Positions 57,229 through 64,000 of a stretch of 64,000 nucleotides of DNA are shown piece after piece. A program made the translations under genes and the position numbers. The stretch's first letter is position 1. The number at the start of each line of letters is the position of its first letter. The notes beneath the pieces are model-generated. The model did no database searches. It had not been told where the DNA came from and was given only the letters and a program-made list of their open reading frames with translations. Origin of the DNA: an uncultured Coriobacteriales bacterium (GTDB lineage: Bacteria; Actinomycetota; Coriobacteriia; Coriobacteriales; UMGS124); NCBI GenBank assembly GCA_934654475.1, contig CAKUFZ010000009.1, positions 5,640 to 69,639 on the forward strand, read 5' to 3'.

Positions 57229-58685
57229 GCCAGCTGCAAGAGGGCGCCGCTGTGCCCAAGCGTTACAAGCCCAATGCGAAGGCGCCTCGCACGCCTGCCC
57301 GCGAGGTCGCCCCGCAGGAGCGCGTGCAGGGCTTCATGCCTGTTGACCTTGGCTATACCGACGACGACGCCGTGCTCGAGGCAAACCGCTGCCTGGATTG
57401 CGCCCGTCCTGCGTGCGTGCAGGGCTGCCCTGTGGGCGTCGACATCCCCCACTTCATCGAGGCCATCCGCGCCCGCGACTGGGAGCACGGTCTGGACATC
57501 GTGCGTCGCGACAACCTGCTGCCGAGCGTGTGCGGCCGCGTGTGCCCGCAGGAGACGCAGTGCGAAGGTGCCTGTGTGCTTGCCAAGCGCGGCAACCCCA
57601 TCGCCATCGGCCAGCTCGAGCGCTTCCTGGGCGACAAGGCCGACGAGCTTGCGGGCGAGGCTGCAGCCGATTCCGGCGCGCCTGAGGCTGGCGCCGCCGA
57701 TGCTGCCATGCGTCGCGTCGCGGTTGTGGGCAGCGGCCCTGCCGGCATCACCTGCGCCTTTGAGCTTGCGCGCGCCGGTGTGGAGGTCACCGTGTTCGAC
57801 TCGCTGTTCCGCCTGGGCGGCGTGCTCGTGTACGGCATCCCGGAGTTTCGTCTTCCCAAGGCCGTCGTTGCCCGCGAGCTCGAGGCCCTGGAGGCGCTCG
57901 GCGTGCGCGTGGAGACCAACATGGTCGCCGGCCGCACCTTCACGGTCGACGAGCTGCTCGGCGAGCGCGGCTTCGACGCCGTGTTCATCGGCGTGGGTGC
58001 AGGCCTTCCCAAGATGCTCGGCGTGCCTGGCGAGAACGCATGCGGCGTGATGTGCGCCAACGAGTACCTCACGCGCGTGAACCTCATGCGCGCCTATGAC
58101 TTCCCGCAGGTAGACACGCCCGTGCGTCCTGGCAAGAACGTCGTCGTCTTCGGCGGCGGCAACGTCGCCATGGACGCGGCCCGCACGGCGCTTCGCCTGG
58201 GTGCCGAGACGGTCACGCTGTGCTACCGCCGTACCGAGGCTGAGATGCCCGCCCGCAGGGCCGAGATCGAGCACGCCAAGGCCGAGGGCGTGCGCCTCAT
58301 GGAGCTCGTGGGCCCGCTTGGCTTTGAGGCCGACGAAGCCGGCAACGTGTGCGCCGCACGCCTGCAGCGCATGGAGCTCGGCGAGCCCGACGAGGGCGGC
58401 CGTCGTCGCCCCGTGGCGCTTACGGGGCAGGACGCCGTCGCGCAGATTCCCTGCGACCTGGCCATCACGGCCATCGGCACGAACGCCTGCCCGCTCGTGG
58501 GGGCCATGGCTCCCAGCGTCGCGCTCAACCGCTGGGGCTACATCGAGGCTGACGAGGACGGGCGCACCAGCCAGCCGGGCGTGTGGGCCGGCGGCGACAT
58601 CGTGACCGGCGCGGCCACCGTCATCCTTGCGATGGGTGCCGGAAAGCGTAGTGCGCACAGCATTCTCGAGTCCTTCGAGGCCTAG
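57225..58685 (+). CDS. nfnB: Bifurcating transhydrogenase NfnB (NADPH-binding GltD-type subunit)
   Basis: NfnB holds the bifurcating FAD, two [4Fe-4S] clusters and the NADPH site. The N-terminal part has two Cys-rich clusters (CLDCARPACVQGCPVG near residue 57; CGRVCPQETQCEGAC near residue 103). A Rossmann GSGPAGITCAFELARAG motif lies near residue 168 and GGGNVAMDAARTALRLGA near residue 310. The 486 residues exceed the usual 460 because of an Ala/Glu-rich stretch at about 145-162. The glutamate synthase small subunit is a close relative, but the pairing with NfnA decides the call. Confidence 0.93.
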   Translation: MSQLQEGAAVPKRYKPNAKAPRTPAREVAPQERVQGFMPVDLGYTDDDAVLEANRCLDCARPACVQGCPVGVDIPHFIEAIRARDWEHGLDIVRRDNLLPSVCGRVCPQETQCEGACVLAKRGNPIAIGQLERFLGDKADELAGEAAADSGAPEAGAADAAMRRVAVVGSGPAGITCAFELARAGVEVTVFDSLFRLGGVLVYGIPEFRLPKAVVARELEALEALGVRVETNMVAGRTFTVDELLGERGFDAVFIGVGAGLPKMLGVPGENACGVMCANEYLTRVNLMRAYDFPQVDTPVRPGKNVVVFGGGNVAMDAARTALRLGAETVTLCYRRTEAEMPARRAEIEHAKAEGVRLMELVGPLGFEADEAGNVCAARLQRMELGEPDEGGRRRPVALTGQDAVAQIPCDLAITAIGTNACPLVGAMAPSVALNRWGYIEADEDGRTSQPGVWAGGDIVTGAATVILAMGAGKRSAHSILESFEA

Positions 58686-58715
58686 TTTCTAAAACACAAA
58701 ACACCTGGTAGAGTG

Positions 58716-58781
58716 CGGTCGCGTCGCGGTTAAGCTTTTTTGGGAGCAGCCCAGACAAGCTTTGCGGACGCGACCGTTTTT
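58716..58781 (+). terminator. Terminator after nfnB (long hairpin)
   Basis: CGGTCGCGTC and GACGCGACCG pair, with an inner AAGCTT/AAGCTT stem, followed by five T. It separates nfnAB from asnS. Confidence 0.85.
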
Positions 58782-58875
58782 CGTCAAAAGCCGAGTCGCA
58801 TCGCCGACGCAATCCGGCCCCGGCAGTCGTAGAATGGTATCCGACTGTCCGCAATGTAAGGGGAGGTTTTTAGCT

Positions 58876-60279
58876 GTGAACCGTACAACCGTCGCCAGCA
58901 TCTTCGCCAACTCCGAAAGCCTGGGAGGAACCACGCTGACCGTGGCGGGATGGGCACGCTCCATCCGTGACTCCAAGGCCGTGGGATTCGTTGCCCTCAA
59001 CGACGGCAGCTGCTTCAACAACCTTCAGGTCGTCCTGAGCCGCGACGTCCTGTCCAACTACGACGAGATCGTCGCGCAGAACGTGGGCACCGCCTTCGTT
59101 GTGACCGGCGAGCTTGTGCTGACGCCCGGCGCCCAGCAGCCCTTCGAGCTCAAGGCGCTCACCATCGAGGTCGAGGGTCCCTCGGCTCCCGACTACCCGC
59201 TGCAGAAGAAGCGCCACACCGTCGAGTACCTGCGCACCATCCAGCACCTGCGCCCCCGCACCAACCTGTTCAGCGCCGTGTTCCGCGTGCGCTCTGTGGC
59301 CGCCTTCGCCATCCACTCCTTCTTCCAGGAGCGCGGCTTCGTCTATGTGAACACGCCCATCATCACCGCCAGCGACTGCGAGGGCGCCGGCGAGATGTTC
59401 CACGTGACCACGATCGACCCGGCCAACCCGCCGCTCGACGACCACGGCAACGTCGACTACAGCCAGGACTTCTTCGGCAAGGCTGCCAACCTCACGGTTT
59501 CGGGCCAGCTCCAGGCCGAGAACTTCGCCATGGCGTTCGGCGACGTCTATACCTTCGGCCCGACGTTCCGCGCCGAGAACTCCAACACCCAGCGCCATGC
59601 CGCCGAGTTCTGGATGGTGGAGCCCGAGATTGCCTTCGCCGACCTCGAGGACGATATGAACCTCGCCGAGGACATGCTCAAGTACGTCATCCGCTACGTC
59701 ATGGATCACTGCCCCGACGAGCTCAACTTCTTCAATTCCTTCGTCGACAAGGGCCTCATCGAGCGCCTGGAGCACGTGGCCTCCAGCGATTTCGGCCGCA
59801 TCAGCTACACCGACGCCGTCAAGGTCCTCGAAGAGGCCGTCGCCGGCGGTCACGAGTTCGAGTACCCGGTGTACTGGGGCTGCGACCTGGCCACCGAGCA
59901 CGAGCGCTTCCTCACTGAGCAGCACTTCAAGCGCCCCGTCTTCGTGACCGACTACCCCGCCGAGATCAAGGCGTTCTACATGCGCATGAACGACGACGGC
60001 AAGACCGTCGCGGCCACCGACTGCCTGGTGCCCGGCATCGGCGAGATCATCGGTGGCTCGCAGCGTGAGGAGCGCCTCGACCTGCTCGAGAAGCGCATCA
60101 CCGACCTGGGCATGAACCCCGAGCAGTACAAGTACTACCTCGACCTGCGCCGTTACGGCAGCTGCAAGCACGCCGGCTTCGGTCTGGGCTTCGAGCGCCT
60201 CGTGATGTATCTCACGGGCGTGTCGAACATCCGCGACGTGCTGCCGCACCCCCGCACTGTGGGCAACGCGGATTTCTAA
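58876..60279 (+). CDS. asnS: Asparaginyl-tRNA synthetase
   Basis: A class IIb synthetase of 467 residues: an N-terminal OB-fold ([20 protein letters not shown] near residue 22) binds the anticodon, followed by the catalytic domain with [20 protein letters not shown] near residue 230 and the C-terminal motif [16 protein letters not shown] near residue 435. No Asn-specific T-box leader is visible. The GTG start at 58876 follows GGGGAGG and suits the family length; a longer ATG frame (58762) would add a stretch without family similarity. A TAGAAT box lies at 58830. Confidence 0.95.
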   Translation: MNRTTVASIFANSESLGGTTLTVAGWARSIRDSKAVGFVALNDGSCFNNLQVVLSRDVLSNYDEIVAQNVGTAFVVTGELVLTPGAQQPFELKALTIEVEGPSAPDYPLQKKRHTVEYLRTIQHLRPRTNLFSAVFRVRSVAAFAIHSFFQERGFVYVNTPIITASDCEGAGEMFHVTTIDPANPPLDDHGNVDYSQDFFGKAANLTVSGQLQAENFAMAFGDVYTFGPTFRAENSNTQRHAAEFWMVEPEIAFADLEDDMNLAEDMLKYVIRYVMDHCPDELNFFNSFVDKGLIERLEHVASSDFGRISYTDAVKVLEEAVAGGHEFEYPVYWGCDLATEHERFLTEQHFKRPVFVTDYPAEIKAFYMRMNDDGKTVAATDCLVPGIGEIIGGSQREERLDLLEKRITDLGMNPEQYKYYLDLRRYGSCKHAGFGLGFERLVMYLTGVSNIRDVLPHPRTVGNADF

Positions 60280-60422
60280 GGAACGAGCGCAAGACGCCGC
60301 ACCGGCGTCACATGAGAGATTACGCGCGGGGCGTGCCATCCGGTGCGCCCCGCGGTATAGTCTTCTGCGTGCTTGGCCACGATAGCCCCCAACCTGTTTT
60401 TGCTTCGCCTTAAAGGAGTCTT

Positions 60423-61070
60423 ATGCGCATCATCGCAGGCAGTGCCCGCGGCAGGGAGATTTCGGCCCCCAAGGGGCTCGAGACGCGCCCTGTGACCGAC
60501 ATCATCCGCGAGTCGCTCTTCAACATCTGGCAGTTCGACGTGGAAGGGGCCGACTTCCTCGACCTCTTCAGCGGCAGCGGCTGCATGGGCCTGGAGGCCC
60601 TCTCCCGCGGCGCCAACCGCGCCGTGATGGTGGACGCAGGCTCCGACCAGGTGCGTGTCATCCGCGCCAACCTCAAGAAGACGGGCCTGGACAAGTGCCA
60701 TGCCGAGGTCGTGCGCGACGACGTGTTCCGCGTCATCGGCCATCTGGGCCGCACGCACCAGACCTTCGACATCGTGTACCTCGATCCGCCCTTCACGGTG
60801 GACGAGATCTTCATTCCCGTCATGGAGGCCTTGGCCGACGGCGCGCTGCTTGCCGAGGGCGGCACGGTCGCCATTCGCACGCGCGATCGCAAGGAGATGC
60901 CCGACGACTTCGGCGTGCTGCACAAGGTGCGCCTGAAGCGTTACGGCAGCTCCACGGTGCACTTCTACGAGCGTGTGGACGAGGAGCCGCAGGGCGAGCC
61001 TGAGACCGCATCTGAGGGCGCTGAGGTCGACGGTGACCCCGCAGCACAGGAGCGCAGCAAGGATGCATAG
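60423..61070 (+). CDS. rsmD: 16S rRNA (guanine966-N2)-methyltransferase RsmD
   Basis: RsmD methylates G966 in helix 31 of 16S rRNA. The 215 residues have MRIIAGSARGREISAPKGLE at the start, FLDLFSGSGCMGLEALSRGA near residue 45 (SAM site) and DIVYLDPPFTVDEIF near residue 117, where DPPF/Y is catalytic. The C-terminal 30 residues are an acidic, Ala-rich tail not typical of the family. Before it is a hairpin (60325-60354) without T run and a TATAGT box at 60356. It overlaps the next gene by eight bases. Confidence 0.94.
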   Translation: MRIIAGSARGREISAPKGLETRPVTDIIRESLFNIWQFDVEGADFLDLFSGSGCMGLEALSRGANRAVMVDAGSDQVRVIRANLKKTGLDKCHAEVVRDDVFRVIGHLGRTHQTFDIVYLDPPFTVDEIFIPVMEALADGALLAEGGTVAIRTRDRKEMPDDFGVLHKVRLKRYGSSTVHFYERVDEEPQGEPETASEGAEVDGDPAAQERSKDA

Positions 61071-61599
61071 GCAGATGCGTCGCATCAAGCAGCAGCTGAG
61101 CCATGAGGCGGCCGTGCAGGTCATGCGCGAGGCGACTTCGGGCGTGTTGGCGCTTGAGGGAGACGACGGCTATCCTTACGCCGTGCCCATCAGCCATGTC
61201 TGGACTGACGAGTGCCTAGGCGGCGAAGACGAGTTCATCGGCCGCATCTACTTCCACAGCGCTCGCGAGGGCTACAAGATCGACTCCATCATGGACAGCG
61301 AGAAGGCCTCGTTTGCCGTGGTGGTGCGCGACGAGATCGTGCCTGACGAGTACACCACGTACTTCAAGAGCGCCATTGCCACAGGGCGCGTGCATGTGCT
61401 TGAAGACGACGAGGAGCGCCTGCGCGGCCTTCGCGCCCTGGCCGAGAAGTACAACCCCGGCCAGCAGGAAAGCGCCGAGAAGGAGATCTCGGGGGCGCTG
61501 AGCCGCGTGGCCGTCATCGCCTTTGAAGTGGAGGAACTCACCGGCAAGCAAGCGCGCGAGCTTGCGTGCCGCGAGGCCAAGGCTTCCCGGGTGGAGTAG
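61063..61599 (+). CDS. Pyridoxamine 5'-phosphate oxidase-like (NimA-type) flavin protein
   Basis: A split-barrel flavoprotein of 178 residues, in the group that includes nitroimidazole reductase NimA and other FMN- or F420-binding small reductases. Visible features are the strand pattern TSGVLALEGDDGYPYAVPIS near residue 27, IYFHSAREGYKIDSIMDSEK near residue 66 and YTTYFKSAIATGRVHVLED near residue 101. The cofactor and substrate are not known. The start at 61063 overlaps the rsmD stop by eight bases and follows AGGAG; the Met at 61075 is an alternative. Confidence 0.87.
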   Translation: MHRQMRRIKQQLSHEAAVQVMREATSGVLALEGDDGYPYAVPISHVWTDECLGGEDEFIGRIYFHSAREGYKIDSIMDSEKASFAVVVRDEIVPDEYTTYFKSAIATGRVHVLEDDEERLRGLRALAEKYNPGQQESAEKEISGALSRVAVIAFEVEELTGKQARELACREAKASRVE

Positions 61600-61646
61600 G
61601 CCCAGGTTACAAGTTGTGGTCAGTTCATGAAGCAAAGCCTCTTTCA

Positions 61647-61675
61647 TTGACCTGAAACACGCGATGCCTTATATT
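61647..61675 (+). promoter_or_regulatory. Initiator tRNA promoter
   Basis: TTGACC (61647-61652) and TATATT (61670-61675) are 17 bases apart, 28 bases before the tRNA. Confidence 0.85.
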
Positions 61676-61703
61676 TCTTTCTTGCCGAAAGGCACTCTCC
61701 AAT

Positions 61704-61780
61704 TGCGGGATGGAGCAGTCTGGTAGCTCGCCGGGCTCATAACCCGGAGGTCGTCGGTTCAAATCCGGCTCCCGCGACCA
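61704..61780 (+). tRNA. Initiator tRNA-Met (fMet, anticodon CAT)
   Basis: The three G-C pairs beside the anticodon loop (CCGGGCTCATAACCCGG), the weak first acceptor pair (T1-G72) and the AGCTCGCCGGG D-stem region mark this as the initiator. The CCA end is encoded. Confidence 0.96.
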
Positions 61781-61790
61781 AGAAACTTCA

Positions 61791-61826
61791 GCAGGTCAGA
61801 GACTCAGTTCTCTGGCCTGCTTTTTT
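61791..61826 (+). terminator. Terminator after initiator tRNA
   Basis: GCAGGTCAGAGA and TCTCTGGCCTGC form a 12-bp stem with one G-T pair, followed by six T. Confidence 0.92.
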
Positions 61827-61908
61827 AGTTTGAACGGATTCCCATTCTCAATCGAATCAGAAATAAAGCAAATCTATTCTTATAGCTCTGCTAACTGTGG
61901 CTGAAACG

Positions 61909-61925
61909 ACAAGATGATATCTTGT
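61909..61925. promoter_or_regulatory. Palindrome upstream of the AlbA_2 gene
   Basis: ACAAGAT and ATCTTGT are exact complements with three bases between them, about 80 bases before the start codon. No firm -35/-10 pair is visible nearby. Confidence 0.5.
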
Positions 61926-62004
61926 ACGGTATGGTTCAATGTCTCATACAGTGGCGTGTTCTGGCTTGAGCGGATCGCGGTGGAATGCACTTGGAGGCTA
62001 GAGA

Positions 62005-63669
62005 ATGCAAGGCACGGCGTCTAATGAGAAAGACCTTGAACTCCTCGAGTCCCTTATTGAAAACTGGGAGGATGAGACGGTCGAGTTCAAGGAGGCCACC
62101 AACGACTTTGATACCGACAAGATCGGCCGATACGTGTCAGCCCTCGGCAACGCCTCGAACCTTGCGGGCGAGGGCTCCGCATGGCTCGTCTTCGGGGTAA
62201 GGAACAAGACCCGCTCGGTGGTGGGGACGGCTTACCGCAGCGACCCAAGGCGTCTGGACTCGCTTAAGCACCAGATTAACGATGACACAGAGCCACACAT
62301 AACGTTTCGCAGCGTTCGCGAGGTTACGCATCCGGACGGAAGAGTCCTGATCTTCGAGATCCCCGCCGCTCCCCTCGGCATGCCAATCTCGTGGAAGGGG
62401 CATTGGTACGACCGAGTTGGCGAGAATCTCCTACCGCTTAGCGTCGAGAAGCTCGACGCCATACGTAACCAAGATAGGCTTTTGGATTGGAGCGCTCAGG
62501 TTGTCGCTGACGCACGTCTTGACGACCTCTCTCCCGAGGCTATGGCCGTGGCCCGCCGCGCCTTCTCGGAGCGCAATGCCTCACGTATTAGCCAAAGGAC
62601 GATCGAGGAATGGACTGACGAGGAGTTTCTTCTCCATGTCGGCCTGTTGACAAGGAAGGGTCTTACAAGGGCAGCGATTCTCTTGCTCGGTAAGCCTGAG
62701 GCGGCCTATCTGCTCAACCCCCTTCTGCCGGAGCTGACATGGAAACTCGTGGGGCAGGAGAGTGCCTACGAGCATTTCACTATTCCATTTCTGCTTGCGA
62801 CCTCTCAGCTTTACAACCGAATCCGCAACGTCAAGATACGCCTGCTGCCGCCCTATGAGCTTATCCAACGAGAGGTTGAGAAGTACGACCAGCTGACTGT
62901 GCTCGAGGCTATTCACAACTGCATCGCACACCAGGACTACTCCCGGCATTCACGCGTGAGCGTCACAGAGTACCCGGATCGCCTGGAGTTCGTGAGTGTC
63001 GGATCCTTCTTTGAGGGGGACCCCAATGACTATGCGTTGAACGGGCGTATCCCTCGCCAGTATCGCAACACGGCGTTGGTAAATGCTATGACCAATCTTA
63101 ATATGATTGACCACCTCGGCTATGGAATCGAACGCATGAACCGCGCGCAGCGCGATCGCTACCTGCCATTGCCTGACTATGACCTCAGCGTTCCCGGCGA
63201 GGTGAGGCTTGTGATTTACGGTAGCGTTGTTGATGAGGCATACACCAAATTGCTCATGCAACAATCTGACTTGCCTTTTGAGGACGTCCTTGCCCTTGAT
63301 CGCGTGCAGAAAGGATGCCCGATTCCCGAATCGATGCTCAGGAGGCTTCGTCGTAAAGGCCTCGTCGAAGGTCGCCAGCCGCATCTTCGGGTTGCAGCAG
63401 GCGTTGCGGTTGCCACGGGAACGCAAGCGGATTACATCAAGCAGCGTGGCGAGAGTGACGAGTACTGCTGCGCTCTTGTTACTGACTATCTGAAAAAGCA
63501 TGGGAGGGCATCGCGACAGGAAATAGACGCGGTCGTTTTTCCGTCCCTCTCGGTTGAGCTAAGTGACGCGCAAAAGAGGGTCAAGGTCAAGAATTTGCTT
63601 GGCAAGCTGACGAGGAAAGGGTCTATCCATTTCGAAAAAGGTGATCAGGCAGGGTGGGTGCTGGGATAA
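62005..63669 (+). CDS. Schlafen/AlbA_2-domain ATP-binding protein
   Basis: Residues 10-150 resemble an AlbA_2 (Schlafen-type) domain: ETVEFKEATNDFDTDKIGRY then GNASNLAGEGSAWLVFGVRN. The central part fits the usual partner, a GHKL-like ATPase (AIHNCIAHQDYSRHSRVSVT near residue 300, then a GYGIERMNR segment near residue 373). The C-terminus has a winged-helix-like part (about 420-455 and 485-553). Such proteins are frequent in accessory DNA and some are linked with phage defence or transcription control; no role is proven here. Base composition is lower in GC than the neighbours. It sits right behind the initiator tRNA and ends the window's last recognisable gene. The start at 62005 follows TTGGAGG. 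Confidence 0.87.
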   Translation: MQGTASNEKDLELLESLIENWEDETVEFKEATNDFDTDKIGRYVSALGNASNLAGEGSAWLVFGVRNKTRSVVGTAYRSDPRRLDSLKHQINDDTEPHITFRSVREVTHPDGRVLIFEIPAAPLGMPISWKGHWYDRVGENLLPLSVEKLDAIRNQDRLLDWSAQVVADARLDDLSPEAMAVARRAFSERNASRISQRTIEEWTDEEFLLHVGLLTRKGLTRAAILLLGKPEAAYLLNPLLPELTWKLVGQESAYEHFTIPFLLATSQLYNRIRNVKIRLLPPYELIQREVEKYDQLTVLEAIHNCIAHQDYSRHSRVSVTEYPDRLEFVSVGSFFEGDPNDYALNGRIPRQYRNTALVNAMTNLNMIDHLGYGIERMNRAQRDRYLPLPDYDLSVPGEVRLVIYGSVVDEAYTKLLMQQSDLPFEDVLALDRVQKGCPIPESMLRRLRRKGLVEGRQPHLRVAAGVAVATGTQADYIKQRGESDEYCCALVTDYLKKHGRASRQEIDAVVFPSLSVELSDAQKRVKVKNLLGKLTRKGSIHFEKGDQAGWVLG

Positions 63670-63690
63670 CACGTTGTCGATTTATCCCTT
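63663..63690 (+). terminator. Hairpin over the AlbA_2 gene stop codon
   Basis: GGGATAA (63663-63669, including the stop codon) pairs with TTATCCC (63682-63688), then TTCTT follows. It may act as a weak terminator. Confidence 0.5.
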
Positions 63691-63793
63691 CTTATCCTGG
63701 ATTTATCCCTCATTTCACCCTTTGTGGGAAAGAAACAGCTGGTAGAGACGTCACATATAGTTGCTGATTTTGGGCAGCTAATCCCTTCTTATC
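63684..63793. repeat. 13-base direct repeat ATCCCTTCTTATC in the 3' spacer
   Basis: Copies lie at 63684-63696 and 63781-63793. Between 63670 and 63920 I see no gene or promoter, only AT-richer sequence with several TTATCCC-like words. These could be remnants of accessory DNA or attachment-like sites. Confidence 0.35.
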
Positions 63794-63925
63794 TCGTCGC
63801 TCTGATTTTTGGCGACTTGGGTTGTGCGTTGGGGTCGATTCCAGCCTTGCTTATAGGGCACGACAATCGACCTGAGCCCCCGCCCAGCAGGGTGCGCTTC
63901 TTCTATCAACTCAGCAATCAAAAAA

Positions 63926-63996
63926 GGGGCTGTAACAAAAGCCCCTATAACGAATTCACGCCCCGTTCGGACCGGTCCGGTCCGGGCGGGGCTTTT
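63926..63996 (+). terminator. Two hairpins at the window end
   Basis: The first is GGGGCT / AGCCCC at 63926-63945. The second, GCCCCG (63960-63965) and CGGGGC (63987-63992), has an inner CGGACCGGTCCG palindrome and is followed by TTTT, which suits a terminator on the plus strand or an A-tract-led one on the minus strand. Confidence 0.65.
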
Positions 63997-64000
63997 GGTT

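Noticed and set aside
54428..58658. Long minus-strand frames opposite to prs, pth and nfnAB
   Set aside because: Antisense shadows of certain genes, without ribosome sites or recognisable motifs.

Overview
The window looks like a chromosomal segment of a strictly or mostly anaerobic, high-GC actinobacterium, most likely of the class Coriobacteriia (Collinsella/Olsenella-like). The reasons are the GC-rich codon use, an actinobacterial-type integration host factor (mihF), a small SRP RNA, GGAGG ribosome binding sites, and a set of ferredoxin-linked enzymes (an Etf-type lactate dehydrogenase, a four-subunit 2-oxoacid:ferredoxin oxidoreductase and the bifurcating transhydrogenase NfnAB) beside oxygen-defence proteins (reverse rubrerythrin, flavodiiron protein). 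The genus cannot be fixed from the sequence alone.

Layout. 1-3.9 kb: a minus-strand operon for an LctBCD-type lactate dehydrogenase. 4.2-7.7 kb: mihF, then porGDAB with stop/start overlaps. 7.8-20.4 kb: a membrane-anchored protein, tlyA, a helix-turn-helix/binding-protein-like regulator, an intergenic block of mosaic hairpin repeats (11.26-11.56 kb), a CmpB-type membrane protein with a small acidic partner, serS, two exported or small soluble proteins, an MFS transporter, an orphan DUF4143 ATPase with a palindromic promoter, and a MOSC protein. 20.7-25.0 kb: a 1439-residue cell-surface protein with a CAP-like domain and 489-bp tandem repeats of Ig-like domains. 25-29 kb: a C69 dipeptidase, reverse rubrerythrin and a flavodiiron protein carrying a Tat leader. 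29.2-30.1 kb: a type II toxin-antitoxin pair overlapping a GIY-YIG nuclease gene. 30.2-36.9 kb: trmL, a TraX-like protein, a small peptide gene, repeats, and a 1470-residue acyl-CoA dehydratase activase-type fusion. 37.1-40.6 kb: tRNA-Arg, the SRP RNA, and metQNI, in which MetQ is fused to an FMN-binding domain. 40.8-47.0 kb: the dnaX-ebfC-recR cluster, interrupted between dnaX and ebfC by about 2.5 kb holding a second DUF4143 ATPase, a membrane protein and a Tat-leader mini-ORF. 47.2-61.6 kb: housekeeping genes (aroK-like, a polyprenyl synthase, a Ppx/GppA protein, a DivIC/FtsB-like protein, glmU, prs, pth, nfnAB, asnS, rsmD) and three tRNAs. 61.7-64 kb: initiator tRNA followed by a Schlafen/AlbA_2 ATP-binding protein, probably accessory.

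How it fits together. The energy genes form a ferredoxin economy: lactate oxidation linked to Etf and ferredoxin, 2-oxoacid oxidation producing reduced ferredoxin, and NfnAB moving electrons between ferredoxin, NADH and NADPH. Two proteins with Tat leaders (the flavodiiron protein and the MetQ-FMN fusion) hint at flavin redox chemistry outside the membrane.

The accessory layer is small. Its main common feature is that four single-gene or TA loci (two DUF4143 ATPases, the TA operon and the AlbA_2 gene) each have a different palindrome in the upstream region, in three cases overlapping or next to a recognisable promoter. This pattern suggests privately autoregulated modules and is the most interesting lead in the window.
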